The notes beneath the pieces were generated by a model. The model ran no database searches, was not told the origin of the DNA, and saw only the letters and a list, made by a program, of their open reading frames with translations. A DNA stretch of 64,000 bases, from NCBI GenBank assembly GCA_003667865.1, contig CP033051.1, positions 1,819,501 to 1,883,500 on the forward strand, given 5' to 3'. Origin of the DNA: Rossellomorea marisflavi (GTDB taxonomy: Bacteria > Bacillota > Bacilli > Bacillales > Bacillaceae_B). A program made the translations under genes and the position numbers. How positions within the stretch are numbered: position 1 is the stretch's first letter; the number at the start of each line of letters is the position of its first letter. Shown piece by piece: positions 17,980 through 27,231 of this stretch.

Positions 17980-19506
17980 ATGACCGCAACAACAACGAAG
18001 CAGATTCAGCCGAAGTACGGAATTCTTGCTGTGTTAATGGTTGGAGCTTTTATTGCTTTTTTAAACAATACATTATTAAATATCGCGCTACCTTCAATGA
18101 TGGTGGATTTGGAGGTAGAACCAGCTACAGTACAGTGGCTAACAACAGGCTACATGCTAGTAAACGGGATTCTAATTCCGGCAACAGCCTTTTTAATTGA
18201 AAAATATACGGTGCGCCGTCTTTTCTTAGTCGCCATGGGATTATTTACGATTGGGACATTACTTGCAGGTGTGGCACATGTTTTTCCAGTGCTACTAGCA
18301 GGTAGAATGATTCAGGCATCAGGGTCAGCGATTATGATGCCACTTCTTATGAATGTTATGTTGGTAAGCTTTCCTGTTGAAAAACGTGGAGCTGCAATGG
18401 GTGTGTTTGGTCTAATCTTAATGGCAGCACCTGCGATTGGACCAACATTATCAGGATGGATTATTGAGCACTATGATTGGAGAATGTTATTCCACTTTAT
18501 TACGCCGATTGCTGTAACAGTTTTCTTACTTGGTTTCTTCTTATTGAAAGATAAAAAAGAAAAAGTGAATATCCACCTCGATATTCTGTCATTAGCCTTA
18601 TCAAGTATTGGTTTTGGTGGATTATTGTATGGATTTAGCTCTGCAGGAAATAAAGGCTGGGATAGCCCACATGTGTATGCAACAATAGCTATTGGTGCTG
18701 TATCGTTATTGGTGTTTATTTTACGTCAATCAAAGCTTGAACGACCAATGTTAAACTTTAAAGTCTTTCAATATCCAATGTTTGCTCTATCATCATCGAT
18801 TACGATGGTTCTAAATATGGCATTGTTTTCAGGAATGCTATTAATTCCAATTTATGTGCAAACCATTCGTGGTATTTCTCCACTAGATGCAGGGTTGTTA
18901 ATGTTACCAGGTGCACTTGTAATGGCAATTATGTCACCAATTACAGGGCGACTATTTGATAAGTTTGGTGGTCGTGTATTAGCGACAAGTGGATTAATGA
19001 TTACCGTTGTAACAACGTATTTATTCAGTCAATTAACACAGGATACATCTTATACAAACTTAATCATCTTAAACTCTATCAGAATGTTCGGGATGTCTAT
19101 GGTGATGATGCCAGTCTCAACAAATGGTTTAAATCAACTGCCCGCTCGTTACTATCCACATGGAACAGCAATGAACAACACATTAAACCAAGTGTCTGGT
19201 GCGATTGGAACAGCAGTCCTTGTGACGATTATGTCAAATCGTACAGTAACTCATACGACGGAGTTAATGCAGGAAGCGATGAAAAACGTGACAGGGCAAC
19301 CAACTGAGGAAGTATTAGCACAAATTCAACAACAAGTAACGATGCAGGGGATGCTACAAGGAATTAATGACGCTTTCTTCGTTGCGACCTTTATCGCAGC
19401 AGCAGCATTAGTCCTTGCATTCTTTATCAAACGCGTAACACAAGCAGAGGACCCTCAAGAAGAGGCATCTTCAACTAAAAAAGTGGCAGTAGCTGCTGGT
19501 AACTAA
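17980..19506 (+). CDS. DHA2-family (EmrB/QacA/LmrB-like) multidrug MFS transporter
   Basis: 508 residues with 14 predicted transmembrane helices, the DHA2 layout. Motif C-like sequence is present in helix 5 (LILMAAPAIGPTLSGWIIE). Helix 1 has the signature FIAFLNNTLLNIALPSM, where QacA/EmrB members usually carry D rather than N. It should expel lipophilic drugs in exchange for protons. AGGAGG lies 9 bases before the ATG. The divergent TetR gene upstream is its likely regulator. The C-terminus is a polar cytoplasmic tail. Its own terminator follows, so it is probably a single-gene transcript. Family firm; substrate unknown. Confidence 0.88.
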   Translation: MTATTTKQIQPKYGILAVLMVGAFIAFLNNTLLNIALPSMMVDLEVEPATVQWLTTGYMLVNGILIPATAFLIEKYTVRRLFLVAMGLFTIGTLLAGVAHVFPVLLAGRMIQASGSAIMMPLLMNVMLVSFPVEKRGAAMGVFGLILMAAPAIGPTLSGWIIEHYDWRMLFHFITPIAVTVFLLGFFLLKDKKEKVNIHLDILSLALSSIGFGGLLYGFSSAGNKGWDSPHVYATIAIGAVSLLVFILRQSKLERPMLNFKVFQYPMFALSSSITMVLNMALFSGMLLIPIYVQTIRGISPLDAGLLMLPGALVMAIMSPITGRLFDKFGGRVLATSGLMITVVTTYLFSQLTQDTSYTNLIILNSIRMFGMSMVMMPVSTNGLNQLPARYYPHGTAMNNTLNQVSGAIGTAVLVTIMSNRTVTHTTELMQEAMKNVTGQPTEEVLAQIQQQVTMQGMLQGINDAFFVATFIAAAALVLAFFIKRVTQAEDPQEEASSTKKVAVAAGN

Positions 19507-19620
19507 TAAAATGGAGGCTGGAATATCTGTATTTCAGCAAATGATAATCCGATTAATTAGGCGATATACAAAAGGGATGTTTTGCCTTATTCTAAGTAGT
19601 TGAATTTGGTGAGCAAATTT

Positions 19621-19652
19621 AAAAAAGCAGTCCAATATGGGCTGTTTTTTTG
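19621..19652 (+). terminator. Terminator after the MFS gene
   Basis: AGCAGTCC pairs with GGGCTGTT using G-U pairs, followed by seven T. Confidence 0.65.
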
Positions 19653-19807
19653 TGTAATCGTGGATATAGTCACCGTTAAAATCTCAGATTTTCGTTGGTT
19701 ACCTGTTATATAAGATATGTGTTATTTCCTAAATGCTTGATTATCTTAAGGAATGAGAAAGAGGAATAAGATTTGATGGGTTGAAGGCGGAATGAGGCAG
19801 GTGGCAT

Positions 19808-19986
19808 GCGGACATTTATTCCGTTAATTTAGCTTATAATAAAGAATTTTGGGTCTAAGCGGACATCTGTTCCTCTATTTTATAAAATCAAGACCAATCT
19901 CCTACTGAATTTTGATTATAACGGAATAAATGTCCGTCAGCACGTTGAAAAGAGTGATATTTAGGGGAATAACTGAATAAATGTCC
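19808..19986. repeat. Four-armed GGACATTTATTCC element, copy 1
   Basis: Two forward arms (GCGGACATTTATTCCGTTA at 19808; a variant at 19859) are followed by two reverse-complement arms (TAACGGAATAAATGTCCG at 19919; a variant at 19970). Starts are spaced 51, 60 and 51 bp, exactly as in the copy at 51146. The arms can pair into a large cruciform or nested hairpin. No gene lies between 19507 and 20280 apart from this. Confidence 0.85.
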
Positions 19987-20280
19987 TCCACCAAATTGCT
20001 TTGTCGTTAACAGGCCTCCGTTGAAGGTAAGTTCAATTTTCGAATGCCCTTTGAAAAATCACAAGCCCACAATAGTTTTTATAAGTATTTACTGTAAACA
20101 GACCCACGGATAAAGAGTATAGGATTTCTGAGAACAACGTGGACGGTGTGATTTTGACAGTATTTAAGTAGTGAAAGACTATGACTTTTGCCTCCATACA
20201 ATACTTACCATAACAGTAAAGAAATACAGTGTGCAATTCAGTAAAAAATTTACAAAAAAGCCTAGTATTTTATCAAAGCA

Positions 20281-20309
20281 TTGTGTAAAATATTCTCATT
20301 CACTTATAT
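20281..20309 (+). promoter_or_regulatory. Possible promoter of the riboswitch RNA
   Basis: TTGTGT, a 17-bp spacer and TTATAT lie about 50 bp before the aptamer. The match is moderate. Confidence 0.4.
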
Positions 20310-20356
20310 CTATGTACCTATGTCAAAGTTACTAGGGATATCAATACATATCATGA

Positions 20357-20440
20357 AGAAACGGCAAACCTATTGAAAAATGGGGACGCAAAGCCACAGA
20401 CCTAAGACAGAAATGTTATGGTAGCTGGGTTACCTAATAA
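20357..20440 (+). promoter_or_regulatory. Cyclic di-GMP-I (GEMM-I) riboswitch
   Basis: The hallmark blocks occur in order: GGCAAACC, a short hairpin with GAAA, GGGACGCAAAGCC, ACCTAA, then GGTAGC and GGGTTACC. This is the GEMM-I consensus with almost no deviation. It binds c-di-GMP in the mRNA leader. A terminator follows at 20461 and then the chemoreceptor gene, so c-di-GMP should set how much receptor is made. Confidence 0.95.
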
Positions 20441-20460
20441 GATGGCCATAACATACCTTG

Positions 20461-20489
20461 GATCCACCTTTTTTAGGTGGATTTTTTGT
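20461..20489 (+). terminator. Riboswitch expression-platform terminator
   Basis: ATCCACC pairs with GGTGGAT and is followed by TTTTTT. Just before it, CCATAACAT (20445-20453) is fully complementary to ATGTTATGG (20413-20421) in the aptamer, giving a competing fold. Confidence 0.85.
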
Positions 20490-20531
20490 TGGTTTTTTAA
20501 AAGTAGAGAAACAGCTTATGGAGGGAACGGT

Positions 20532-22508
20532 ATGAGGTTAATCGTCAAAAACACGATTATAATTAGTCTATTAATTACAATATCCATGATCAGTCTATCT
20601 GCATTTGGATATATGAAAGCAAAAGAAATTTTATTTGAACGTTTTGAAAATCAAGCGTATAGTCAGCTAGAATCTGCAAAAGCGAGTATTGATATCTGGG
20701 TAGAGGGAAAACAAGAAACGATGCAATATATTGCGGAGGCAGATGCATTAAAGCAAGGGAACACGACAGCAGCAGACGCACTAAGTGCTAGAATAGCTGA
20801 GAGAACGGATAATCCAGATGCCTTTGCCTATATGAGTGCCGAAGGGTTCTTGTACCTAGGTGGAAATCAAATACCTGTTCAAGATTTTGAACATTATCAA
20901 GGTGGAATGGCAGAGGAAACCAATACGTATAATCCAGTTCCTTCAGCAACACCTAGCTTAAATGGAGCACCAATTGTATTATCATCGTCACCAATCTATA
21001 GTAACGATGGAACGGTCGTCGGTGTTGCATCAGGTGGTCACCAAATTGAAAGTTTAATGGATATTATCTCATCAGTAAAGTTAGGGAAGAGTGGGTTTGT
21101 AACAGTCTTTACAAGTGATGGAACCATTGTAGCGGGTCAGAATAAAGAGGATGTATTAAATAAGAACATCTCTGAGTATGAGAATGCTGATCTAGATCAA
21201 TTGGTGAAACAAAGCTTAGATGGAAAAACAGGAATGGTTGAAACAAGCTTCAATGGTGAAAATAGTTTGCTTTTTTATAGTAAAGCAAACGAAATGGACT
21301 GGGGTCTGATGATTTCCGTACCAACAAGTGAGGCCTATGGGGATGCACAGTCTCTATTACATTATTTTATTATCATTACGGTTGCATTTATCGTAATCAG
21401 TGGCGTGATTAACTATGTATTAAATGCCAAATCGTTAAAACCGATTCATGAAGTGAATAAAAAGATAGAAGAACTCGTTCATAATGAAGGGGATTTAACG
21501 AAACGATTAACTATCGATCGAAAAGATGAAATAGGAGCATTAGCAAAGAACTTTAATGCACTATTAGATAGCTTACAGGTTTTACTAGGGGATATTCTTC
21601 GAAAAGGAGAAGTTGTTGCGGAGAATACATCTGTTTTATCAGAGCATGCTGAAGAGATGGCACAATTATCAGGTGGCGTTACGAAAAATGTTCTAGTAGC
21701 AGCCGATATTTCAACAGAACAAGAAAATGGAAACAAAAAGAATTTGGATTCGATCCAAGAAATTACCCAAAGTGTAGCTGAAATAAAGGATCATTCATTA
21801 TTAGTGTCTGAGAAAACAAATCTATCTTACAACCAAGTTGAAAAAGCAAATGCAGAAGTATTGTCATTATTAAGTAAAATGACAGAGATTCAAAGCTCTG
21901 TAAAGAGCTCTTCTGATATTGTTAGAAACCTTGGTCAACGTTCCACTGAGATTGGTCAGATTGTGCAGTTGATTACAGGTATTTCAGAACAAACAAATTT
22001 ACTTGCGTTAAATGCCTCAATTGAAGCAGCTAGAGCAGGTGAACATGGAAAGGGCTTCTCGGTCGTTGCCAATGAGGTGAAGAAATTAGCAGAGGAATCA
22101 GCTCATTCCGCAAAGCAAATCTCAGAGCTTGTAAAAGAAATTCAAACAGAGACATCTAAAGCTGTTGAAGAGATGGAATTGGGTACATCGAGGTTTGGAG
22201 AAGGGATGGACAATGTAAAGGATGTAAATAACCGTTTACAAGATGTCTATTACTCTTCTAAAGATTCAACAAATGAAGTAGAGAAAATCTTTGCTGAAAT
22301 TGATAAACTGTTCTCGAAAGTAGAGGATGTGGAACAAGTTATCCAAGAGAACTCACAGAAATCAATTGAATCGACGAAATACATTCATGAAGTAGCGACT
22401 TCATCAGAGGAGCAACTGTTATCGGTAAAAGATATCACGGCATCTATTGAAAAAACAGCTCAATTTGCTGATGAATTGAAAGAGTTATTGAACCGATTTA
22501 AAATATAA
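20532..22508 (+). CDS. Methyl-accepting chemotaxis protein with dCache sensor
   Basis: 658 residues starting at ATG 20532, with GGAGGG eight bases upstream; the frame is open further upstream but runs through the riboswitch, so earlier starts are excluded. Order: transmembrane helix (about 5-27), extracellular double-Cache domain (about 35-270), second helix (about 278-300), HAMP (about 303-355), then the signalling domain with tip [20 protein letters not shown] near residue 484. It should sense a small ligand outside and control CheA. The c-di-GMP riboswitch and terminator in the leader link its synthesis to the motile/sessile switch. A terminator follows, so it is a single-gene unit. Confidence 0.93.
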   Translation: MRLIVKNTIIISLLITISMISLSAFGYMKAKEILFERFENQAYSQLESAKASIDIWVEGKQETMQYIAEADALKQGNTTAADALSARIAERTDNPDAFAYMSAEGFLYLGGNQIPVQDFEHYQGGMAEETNTYNPVPSATPSLNGAPIVLSSSPIYSNDGTVVGVASGGHQIESLMDIISSVKLGKSGFVTVFTSDGTIVAGQNKEDVLNKNISEYENADLDQLVKQSLDGKTGMVETSFNGENSLLFYSKANEMDWGLMISVPTSEAYGDAQSLLHYFIIITVAFIVISGVINYVLNAKSLKPIHEVNKKIEELVHNEGDLTKRLTIDRKDEIGALAKNFNALLDSLQVLLGDILRKGEVVAENTSVLSEHAEEMAQLSGGVTKNVLVAADISTEQENGNKKNLDSIQEITQSVAEIKDHSLLVSEKTNLSYNQVEKANAEVLSLLSKMTEIQSSVKSSSDIVRNLGQRSTEIGQIVQLITGISEQTNLLALNASIEAARAGEHGKGFSVVANEVKKLAEESAHSAKQISELVKEIQTETSKAVEEMELGTSRFGEGMDNVKDVNNRLQDVYYSSKDSTNEVEKIFAEIDKLFSKVEDVEQVIQENSQKSIESTKYIHEVATSSEEQLLSVKDITASIEKTAQFADELKELLNRFKI

Positions 22509-22535
22509 GCTAACAAACGATACAAAAATAGTGCG

Positions 22536-22578
22536 ATACCCCTTCAACAAATTGACATGATGAAGGGGTATTTTTTTG
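22536..22578 (+). terminator. Terminator after the dCache chemoreceptor
   Basis: ATACCCCTTCA pairs with TGAAGGGGTAT, followed by seven T. Confidence 0.9.
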
Positions 22579-22687
22579 ACTCCTAAGTGTACAGTATAAA
22601 GCCTATTCTCTATTCTCAGACTATAAATACCCTTTCGTTTATAGCTTGTAATCATACGATATAGAAACAAGCGAAAGGAGTAATAGA

Positions 22688-22963
22688 ATGAGAGAGTTAG
22701 AGGTTAAGATAAAAGAAATAGAGATGAAAATAGAAGAGCTTCAGCTTCAGCAGGAGACAATAAAGGAAACAATCGAAGAGCATATGGATGAGTCTGAGGT
22801 CCGGGTAATTGTGGACCAGCTGTTATCTGAAAAAGAATTGATGACAAGAGCAGACCTTGAACAGAAAACAAGTGAAACACAATTGCAGCTAATCAAATGG
22901 GCTGTGGGGACAGCGATTAGTACCGGAGCGGTATTGTTTGGACTCATTCGATTCTTTATTTAA
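22688..22963 (+). CDS. Small coiled-coil protein with C-terminal membrane anchor
   Basis: 91 residues. The first 60 are strongly charged with heptad spacing of I and L (KIKEIEMKIEELQLQQETI), a clear coiled coil. The last 25 (WAVGTAISTGAVLFGLIRFF) form one transmembrane helix, so the protein is tail-anchored with the coiled coil probably in the cytoplasm. The layout resembles XhlA and CCDC90-like small proteins, but I cannot assign a family. GAAAGGAG stands before the ATG. It is a monocistronic gene with its own terminator. Confidence 0.65.
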   Translation: MRELEVKIKEIEMKIEELQLQQETIKETIEEHMDESEVRVIVDQLLSEKELMTRADLEQKTSETQLQLIKWAVGTAISTGAVLFGLIRFFI

Positions 22964-22975
22964 ATAGTTATATTT

Positions 22976-23010
22976 AAAAAGCAGCTGATTTAAGTGTCAG
23001 CTGCTTTTCC
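22976..23010. terminator. Bidirectional terminator
   Basis: AAAAGCAGCTGA pairs with TCAGCTGCTTTT; T runs are present on both strands between the convergent genes. Confidence 0.85.
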
Positions 23011-23016
23011 TATAGG

Positions 23017-23541
23017 TTATCCGTAGAAAAATCGATTATGATGATTCTCAGCTGCCATTGCCTCAGCCTTTGTTCTATGAACCGTTCCATATGGGTGCTG
23101 TGGTGGTGCGTAAATAGAGTATAGTTTCAATGGAGTGTTACCTGTATTGATAACATTGTGCCAAGTGTTGGCTGGGATGAGAATAGCGAAGTCATCGTGT
23201 ACCTCTCTTTGGTAATCCATTTGATTCTTTTTTTTGCCCATTCGCACAAGTCCTTGCCCTTCCTCAATACGAAGGAATTGGTCGAGATTTGGATGCCTCT
23301 CCAAACCGATATCCTCTCCAGGTCGAATGCTCATTAGCGTAAGCTGTAAATGCTTTCCTGTCCAAAGAGCTGTACGAAACGTATTGTTTTGTTTTGTTGC
23401 CTTGTTAATGTCGAAGGCTAATGGCTGTGGGCCATAATCCTTAAATTGTGTAAATGGTCTTTGATGCGTATGGTAGTCAAAGTGTGGTGAAGCTTGGTTC
23501 ATAGGATACCCGTTATAAACTGAAGGGTGGTAATAATACAT
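23017..23541 (-). CDS. Cupin-domain protein
   Basis: 174 residues starting at the ATG preceded by AAAGGA; six more codons are open upstream. The cupin barrel is clear: motif 1 IRPGEDIGLERHPNLDQFLR with metal-type residues (E, H, and Q where a second His/Glu is usual), then GQGLVRMG, and motif 2 LIPANTWHNVINTGNTPLKL with the third histidine. The N-terminus is rich in Tyr, Pro and His (YYYHPSVYNGYP), resembling surface or spore-associated proteins. The reaction is unknown; cupins of this size are often small dioxygenases or sugar-binding proteins. Confidence 0.8.
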   Translation of the reverse strand: MYYYHPSVYNGYPMNQASPHFDYHTHQRPFTQFKDYGPQPLAFDINKATKQNNTFRTALWTGKHLQLTLMSIRPGEDIGLERHPNLDQFLRIEEGQGLVRMGKKKNQMDYQREVHDDFAILIPANTWHNVINTGNTPLKLYSIYAPPQHPYGTVHRTKAEAMAAENHHNRFFYG

Positions 23542-23750
23542 GGAACACATTCCTTTCATTAGGCATTTCTACGATATTCTACGCATGTGTCTAGAAGTGG
23601 TGCTAAAATTTTACAATTGTAATGCCTGTTTGATGGAATGTTATTGCATTGCAAGTTGGGCGCTAAAGTAGTTTATTGGAGATGATTTCGTTTAATAGGA
23701 GATTGGTTGATTAGATTGAGAAGGGTGTGTTACATATTTTGGTAAAATGA

Positions 23751-23855
23751 ACACGTTTCATAAAAAGATTCACAAGTTTGAGTAGAAAAAGCACAAGATT
23801 GGCTAGATAAGGCACAAGTTTCATCAGACAAGTCACAAGTTTCATTAGATAAGGA
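23751..23855. repeat. Five tandem copies of a 21-bp unit
   Basis: Units start at 23751, 23772, 23793, 23814 and 23835, each beginning ACA(A/C)G(T/A)TT and ending near AAGG(C/A). The best-conserved pair are the last two. The rest of 23542-24103 holds no convincing gene. Confidence 0.75.
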
Positions 23856-23935
23856 ACAGCAAGCAGGAAATTGATGATGGCATGTATATCAAGAGCAACG
23901 TCAGGAAGAATTGTGCTGGATTTATAAAAAGTAAA

Positions 23936-23968
23936 CAAAAAATCTCGGATTTAATTCGAGATTTTATT
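23936..23968 (+). terminator. Hairpin, probable terminator
   Basis: AAAATCTCG pairs with CGAGATTTT around a 9-base loop. No upstream gene is evident. Confidence 0.5.
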
Positions 23969-24103
23969 GTATATAAACTGATTTATTATGAAGAAAAAGA
24001 CCTATCTCAAAGTTCCAGTTTTTAGGAGTAATGGAACATTGACAAAATATGTATCTGTCTTCATCCTAAAATAGGTAAATAGTAAAAGTTGGGAGTGATG
24101 GAG

Positions 24104-25513
24104 TTGCAGAGAAAGTTCTTTCTTGTCTTAATAGGCACAATGATACTGTTACTAGCTTGTAATAATAATAGTACAAATAGTACCACAGAAGAAAAAGACC
24201 TCAGTGAGAAAGAAGAAGAAACAACCACACAGAATCATACTCTAGAAGAGATTAAAGACATAAACGTGATAAAGACAAAAGAGGATCTAATGAATCAGCA
24301 GGGTGGGACGATTCTGAATGAGGAAATTCTGGAGAGTGAGCTACAAGACGAGCAAGACCAAGATTTAACGGGAATTGAAACGGATTTACATAAACAATTA
24401 GAGGAACTAACAAAGCAAACCGAGGATCCTATAGAATTGGAAAAAGGACTTACCTACCTTTTAGGTAGTCCAAACTATAAAAATATTATAGAGTCTCTAG
24501 ATCAATTTAAGCCTAATTTTGAACAGCCTGACTTGCCTGGAGCCGAAAAGCAAGAAACCACGGTTCAAGGTGAAACTGAAACCTCGAAAGCCATTATACT
24601 GTTAGATGCTAGCTCTAGCATGCTGGCACAAGAGAATGGAAAGGTGAAAATGGATATTGCCAAGGATGCGGTTAAACGATTTGCTTCCGTTATTGGTCAA
24701 GATAGTGAGCTGTCCCTGGTTGTCTATGGTCATAAGGGTTCAGAAGCGGATGCTGACAAAGTGCTCTCGTGTGAGGGGATTGAAGTGAAGTATCAGATGC
24801 AATCCTATAACGAGCAATCATTTGGCAAATCTCTTGCAACAGTTGAAAGTAAGGGGTGGACTCCATTAGCTGGCGCAATCAATAAAGCAACAGAAATGAG
24901 CAGCAATTTGGAAGGACCCATTACGGTATATGTTGTTAGTGATGGGGTTGAAACCTGTGATGGTGATCCCGTTAAGGCAGCTGAAGACTTTGCGAAGGTT
25001 AATGAAAATCGAGCTGTGAATATTATTGGGTTTGGTGTTGATCTGGTAGCAGAGAAAGAGCTGCAAAAAATCTCCACTGCTGGTAAGGGTAAATATTTTA
25101 GTGCAGAGAATGAAGAAGAATTAACAAAAACCATTGAATATGAGTGGCTACCTTCTTTTGGTGAATTAGCTTGGTCCTTTACAAAGGCACCAGGACCATG
25201 GGAAATTTTAGATGAAATGAACCGGTTTGATGACGAACATCAGAAATTATATACACTCATCATAAATGAAAAAGCTCGCTTTGATCTTGCCATGCAGGTT
25301 CTTTCGCAGAAGGAAGTCCTTTCATCTGAACGACTCAATGAGCTAGATTCAAGAATACTAGACACTTATAATCTAAAACGAGATATTGCCAGTCAAATGC
25401 GCACGGACAAAGTTGATGAAATTAACCAGATTGCTGATGAAATCAAACAACAGGTAGCAGAATGGACAGAGGAAATGCGTAAACGGAAAGAGGAAACTGG
25501 AGATACCTGGTAA
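24104..25513 (+). CDS. VWA-domain lipoprotein (YwmC/YwmD-like)
   Basis: 469 residues. The lipobox LLAC follows a hydrophobic signal, so the protein should be lipid-anchored outside the cell. An acidic spacer of about 110 residues precedes a von Willebrand A domain (about 160-340) with an intact metal-ion site: LLDASSSM near residue 167, a threonine in GWTPLAGAI, and VVSDGVETC. The final 120 residues form a helical, likely coiled-coil tail. It resembles B. subtilis YwmC/YwmD. The start is taken as TTG 24104, eight bases after GGGAG; an ATG at 24098 is only two bases from that site. Role is unknown; VWA domains bind proteins through a divalent cation. Confidence 0.82.
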   Translation: MQRKFFLVLIGTMILLLACNNNSTNSTTEEKDLSEKEEETTTQNHTLEEIKDINVIKTKEDLMNQQGGTILNEEILESELQDEQDQDLTGIETDLHKQLEELTKQTEDPIELEKGLTYLLGSPNYKNIIESLDQFKPNFEQPDLPGAEKQETTVQGETETSKAIILLDASSSMLAQENGKVKMDIAKDAVKRFASVIGQDSELSLVVYGHKGSEADADKVLSCEGIEVKYQMQSYNEQSFGKSLATVESKGWTPLAGAINKATEMSSNLEGPITVYVVSDGVETCDGDPVKAAEDFAKVNENRAVNIIGFGVDLVAEKELQKISTAGKGKYFSAENEEELTKTIEYEWLPSFGELAWSFTKAPGPWEILDEMNRFDDEHQKLYTLIINEKARFDLAMQVLSQKEVLSSERLNELDSRILDTYNLKRDIASQMRTDKVDEINQIADEIKQQVAEWTEEMRKRKEETGDTW

Positions 25514-25525
25514 TAGGTTTGAAAA

Positions 25526-25555
25526 GCTCCTAAGAGTATTTCTTAGGGGTTTTTC
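25526..25555 (+). terminator. Terminator after the VWA gene
   Basis: GCTCCTAAG pairs with CTTAGGGG and is followed by TTTTT. Confidence 0.75.
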
Positions 25556-25697
25556 TATGTCTTCTTTAGAGGAGTTTAGAATGAATATTTTTTTAAAAAT
25601 GGACTGCTATGTACTAGCTGTAACAAAATAGATGTAAAATATGACTTGTATCCACTACATAAGGTACGATGAACATATAAAAGAAGGAGGGATTCCT

Positions 25698-26642
25698 ATG
25701 CTACATATCGGAATCATCGGCCTAGGTGCCATCGGACAACGCTTAATCAAACAATTCTCGGAGCATCCTGACACAAAGGTTGTTGCGGTTTGTGATCGAC
25801 TCGAGTCGCTGGCAAAAGAGACGGCAGATACGATCAATCATGCACAAGCGTATACAGATTATCAGCAACTATTGGAAAACCCAAAGGTAGACCTTGTCTA
25901 TGTTGCAGTTCCACCAAAGTTTCATCATGACATTGTACTTGATGTTTTAAAAGCGAAGAAGCATGTGCTTTGTGAGAAACCTCTTGCAAATTCAGTAGAA
26001 GAAGCGAAAGAAATGGCTCTAGCAGCAAAGGAAGCAGGAGTTGTTCATGCGATGAATTTTCCATTAAATTATGGACAAGCTGCTACAAAGTTTGCCGAAT
26101 TAGTAAACAAAAAGTACACAGGGGATCTTCGCCGGTTACAACTCACAATGCATTTTCCGCAATGGCCACGATTATGGCAGATCAATGATTGGGTTGGTGG
26201 ACGTGAACAAGGTGGATTCGTTTTAGAGGTAGGCGTTCATTTTATTCAACAAACATTAAAGATCTTTGGAGATATCAAAAACATTCAAACACGCTTAGAG
26301 CTTCCAGAGGATCCGGAGAAATGTGAGGTGGGCATTGTTGCAACAGCCCAGCTGTTAGATGGAACACCTATATTGATTGAGGGGCTAAGCCAGGTTGCTG
26401 GAAGCGAGTATATAGGGTTTACTGCATATGGCTCTGAGGGAACATTGTCCCTTGAGAACTGGGGACAATTACGTGGTGGAAAGCTTGGAGAGCCACTTGA
26501 TTCAATTGGATGTGAAGATGTAACTCCAGCGAACTTAATTGATGAATTAGTAAATGCAGTGAATGGTCACAAAGCTGAGGTTTATGATTTTGAAGTAGGG
26601 TATAAAGCACAAGTTGTGTTGGATGAGCTGAGAAAGGGCTAA
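25698..26642 (+). CDS. Gfo/Idh/MocA-family oxidoreductase
   Basis: 314 residues starting at ATG 25698 with AAGGAGG seven bases upstream. The N-terminal Rossmann fold shows GIIGLGAIGQRLI (NAD(P) binding). The family motif CEKPLANS (EKP) sits near residue 94, followed by the C-terminal alpha/beta domain. Members oxidise or reduce sugars, inositols and related alcohols with NAD(P). The region near 170-180 (NDWVGGREQGGFVLEVGVHF) carries the usual G...D/E..H pattern, with E and H at the catalytic positions. No sugar transporter is adjacent, so the substrate is open. Confidence 0.88.
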   Translation: MLHIGIIGLGAIGQRLIKQFSEHPDTKVVAVCDRLESLAKETADTINHAQAYTDYQQLLENPKVDLVYVAVPPKFHHDIVLDVLKAKKHVLCEKPLANSVEEAKEMALAAKEAGVVHAMNFPLNYGQAATKFAELVNKKYTGDLRRLQLTMHFPQWPRLWQINDWVGGREQGGFVLEVGVHFIQQTLKIFGDIKNIQTRLELPEDPEKCEVGIVATAQLLDGTPILIEGLSQVAGSEYIGFTAYGSEGTLSLENWGQLRGGKLGEPLDSIGCEDVTPANLIDELVNAVNGHKAEVYDFEVGYKAQVVLDELRKG

Positions 26643-26683
26643 GGAAATAGAGAAGCCTATCCTGTTAGGAAGGTGAGAGATAC

Positions 26684-27193
26684 ATGTTTGTTATTGGAAC
26701 GACAAAGAAGCTAAAAGATGAACTGGAAATTGATTTAGAAGAATTTCATGAAGAAGAAGTCGAAACGGGTGATATGTGGCATATGAACCTGTTTAAAATC
26801 GGCCGATATAAGTGTATTACGTTGATGCATGATGTTACCTTATACACTGTCACGATTATGGGTGTGAAAAAGCAGCACTTCATGAACATTCAAGAGGTTC
26901 TTCTTGAGCATCTGGAAAAGACCTTACAGAGTGATGGGTATAATCCATTTTTAATCAAACGTCTTATTGATAGTGGACAAAAAATGACGTTCACAAAAAC
27001 GCATGACCGAAGTACACTTGGATGCTTGAAGGAAGTTATTAATAGAGTAACCTGGGTTTATGATACTGGCGAGGCATTAATGGCTGAGGACCCGGTAGTC
27101 ATTAATGATCGTAACAACAGGTTTGTTCATTTAAAACTAAAGGGGTATCCTGTGGAATTGATGGGAGAGTATTTGGAGAAGTTGGCGCAGTAA
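26684..27193 (+). CDS. DUF6933-like protein
   Basis: 169 residues, soluble. The layout TTKKLKDELE, MWHMNLFKIGRYKCITLMHD, LYTVTIMGVKKQHFMNIQEV and MTFTKTHDRSTLGCL follows the pattern I remember for DUF6933, a family with no known function found widely in Firmicutes. GGAAGGTGAG precedes the ATG. It stands 41 bp after the oxidoreductase and 38 bp before the next gene on the same strand, so the three may share a transcript. I cannot name a role. Confidence 0.65.
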   Translation: MFVIGTTKKLKDELEIDLEEFHEEEVETGDMWHMNLFKIGRYKCITLMHDVTLYTVTIMGVKKQHFMNIQEVLLEHLEKTLQSDGYNPFLIKRLIDSGQKMTFTKTHDRSTLGCLKEVINRVTWVYDTGEALMAEDPVVINDRNNRFVHLKLKGYPVELMGEYLEKLAQ

Positions 27194-27231
27194 AACCAAC
27201 CCTAGAAAGAATAATCTTTAGGAGCTATAAA

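Noticed and set aside
19808..20000. Reading the four-armed element as a CRISPR array
   Set aside because: Two arms are inverted, only four units occur, spacers are not unique inserts of uniform size, and no cas gene is present.
20033..20236. A 67-residue minus-strand frame upstream of the riboswitch
   Set aside because: It starts at TTG without a binding site, has low-complexity Phe/Tyr composition and lies in a region of repeats and regulatory RNA.
20418..20531. N-terminal 38-residue extension of the dCache chemoreceptor
   Set aside because: The extension is translated from riboswitch and terminator sequence; the proper start with GGAGGG is at 20532.
23711..23938. A 75-residue minus-strand protein with LMKLV heptads over the tandem repeat
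   Set aside because: The heptads come from the 21-bp repeat; there is no ribosome site and the ends are not protein-like.
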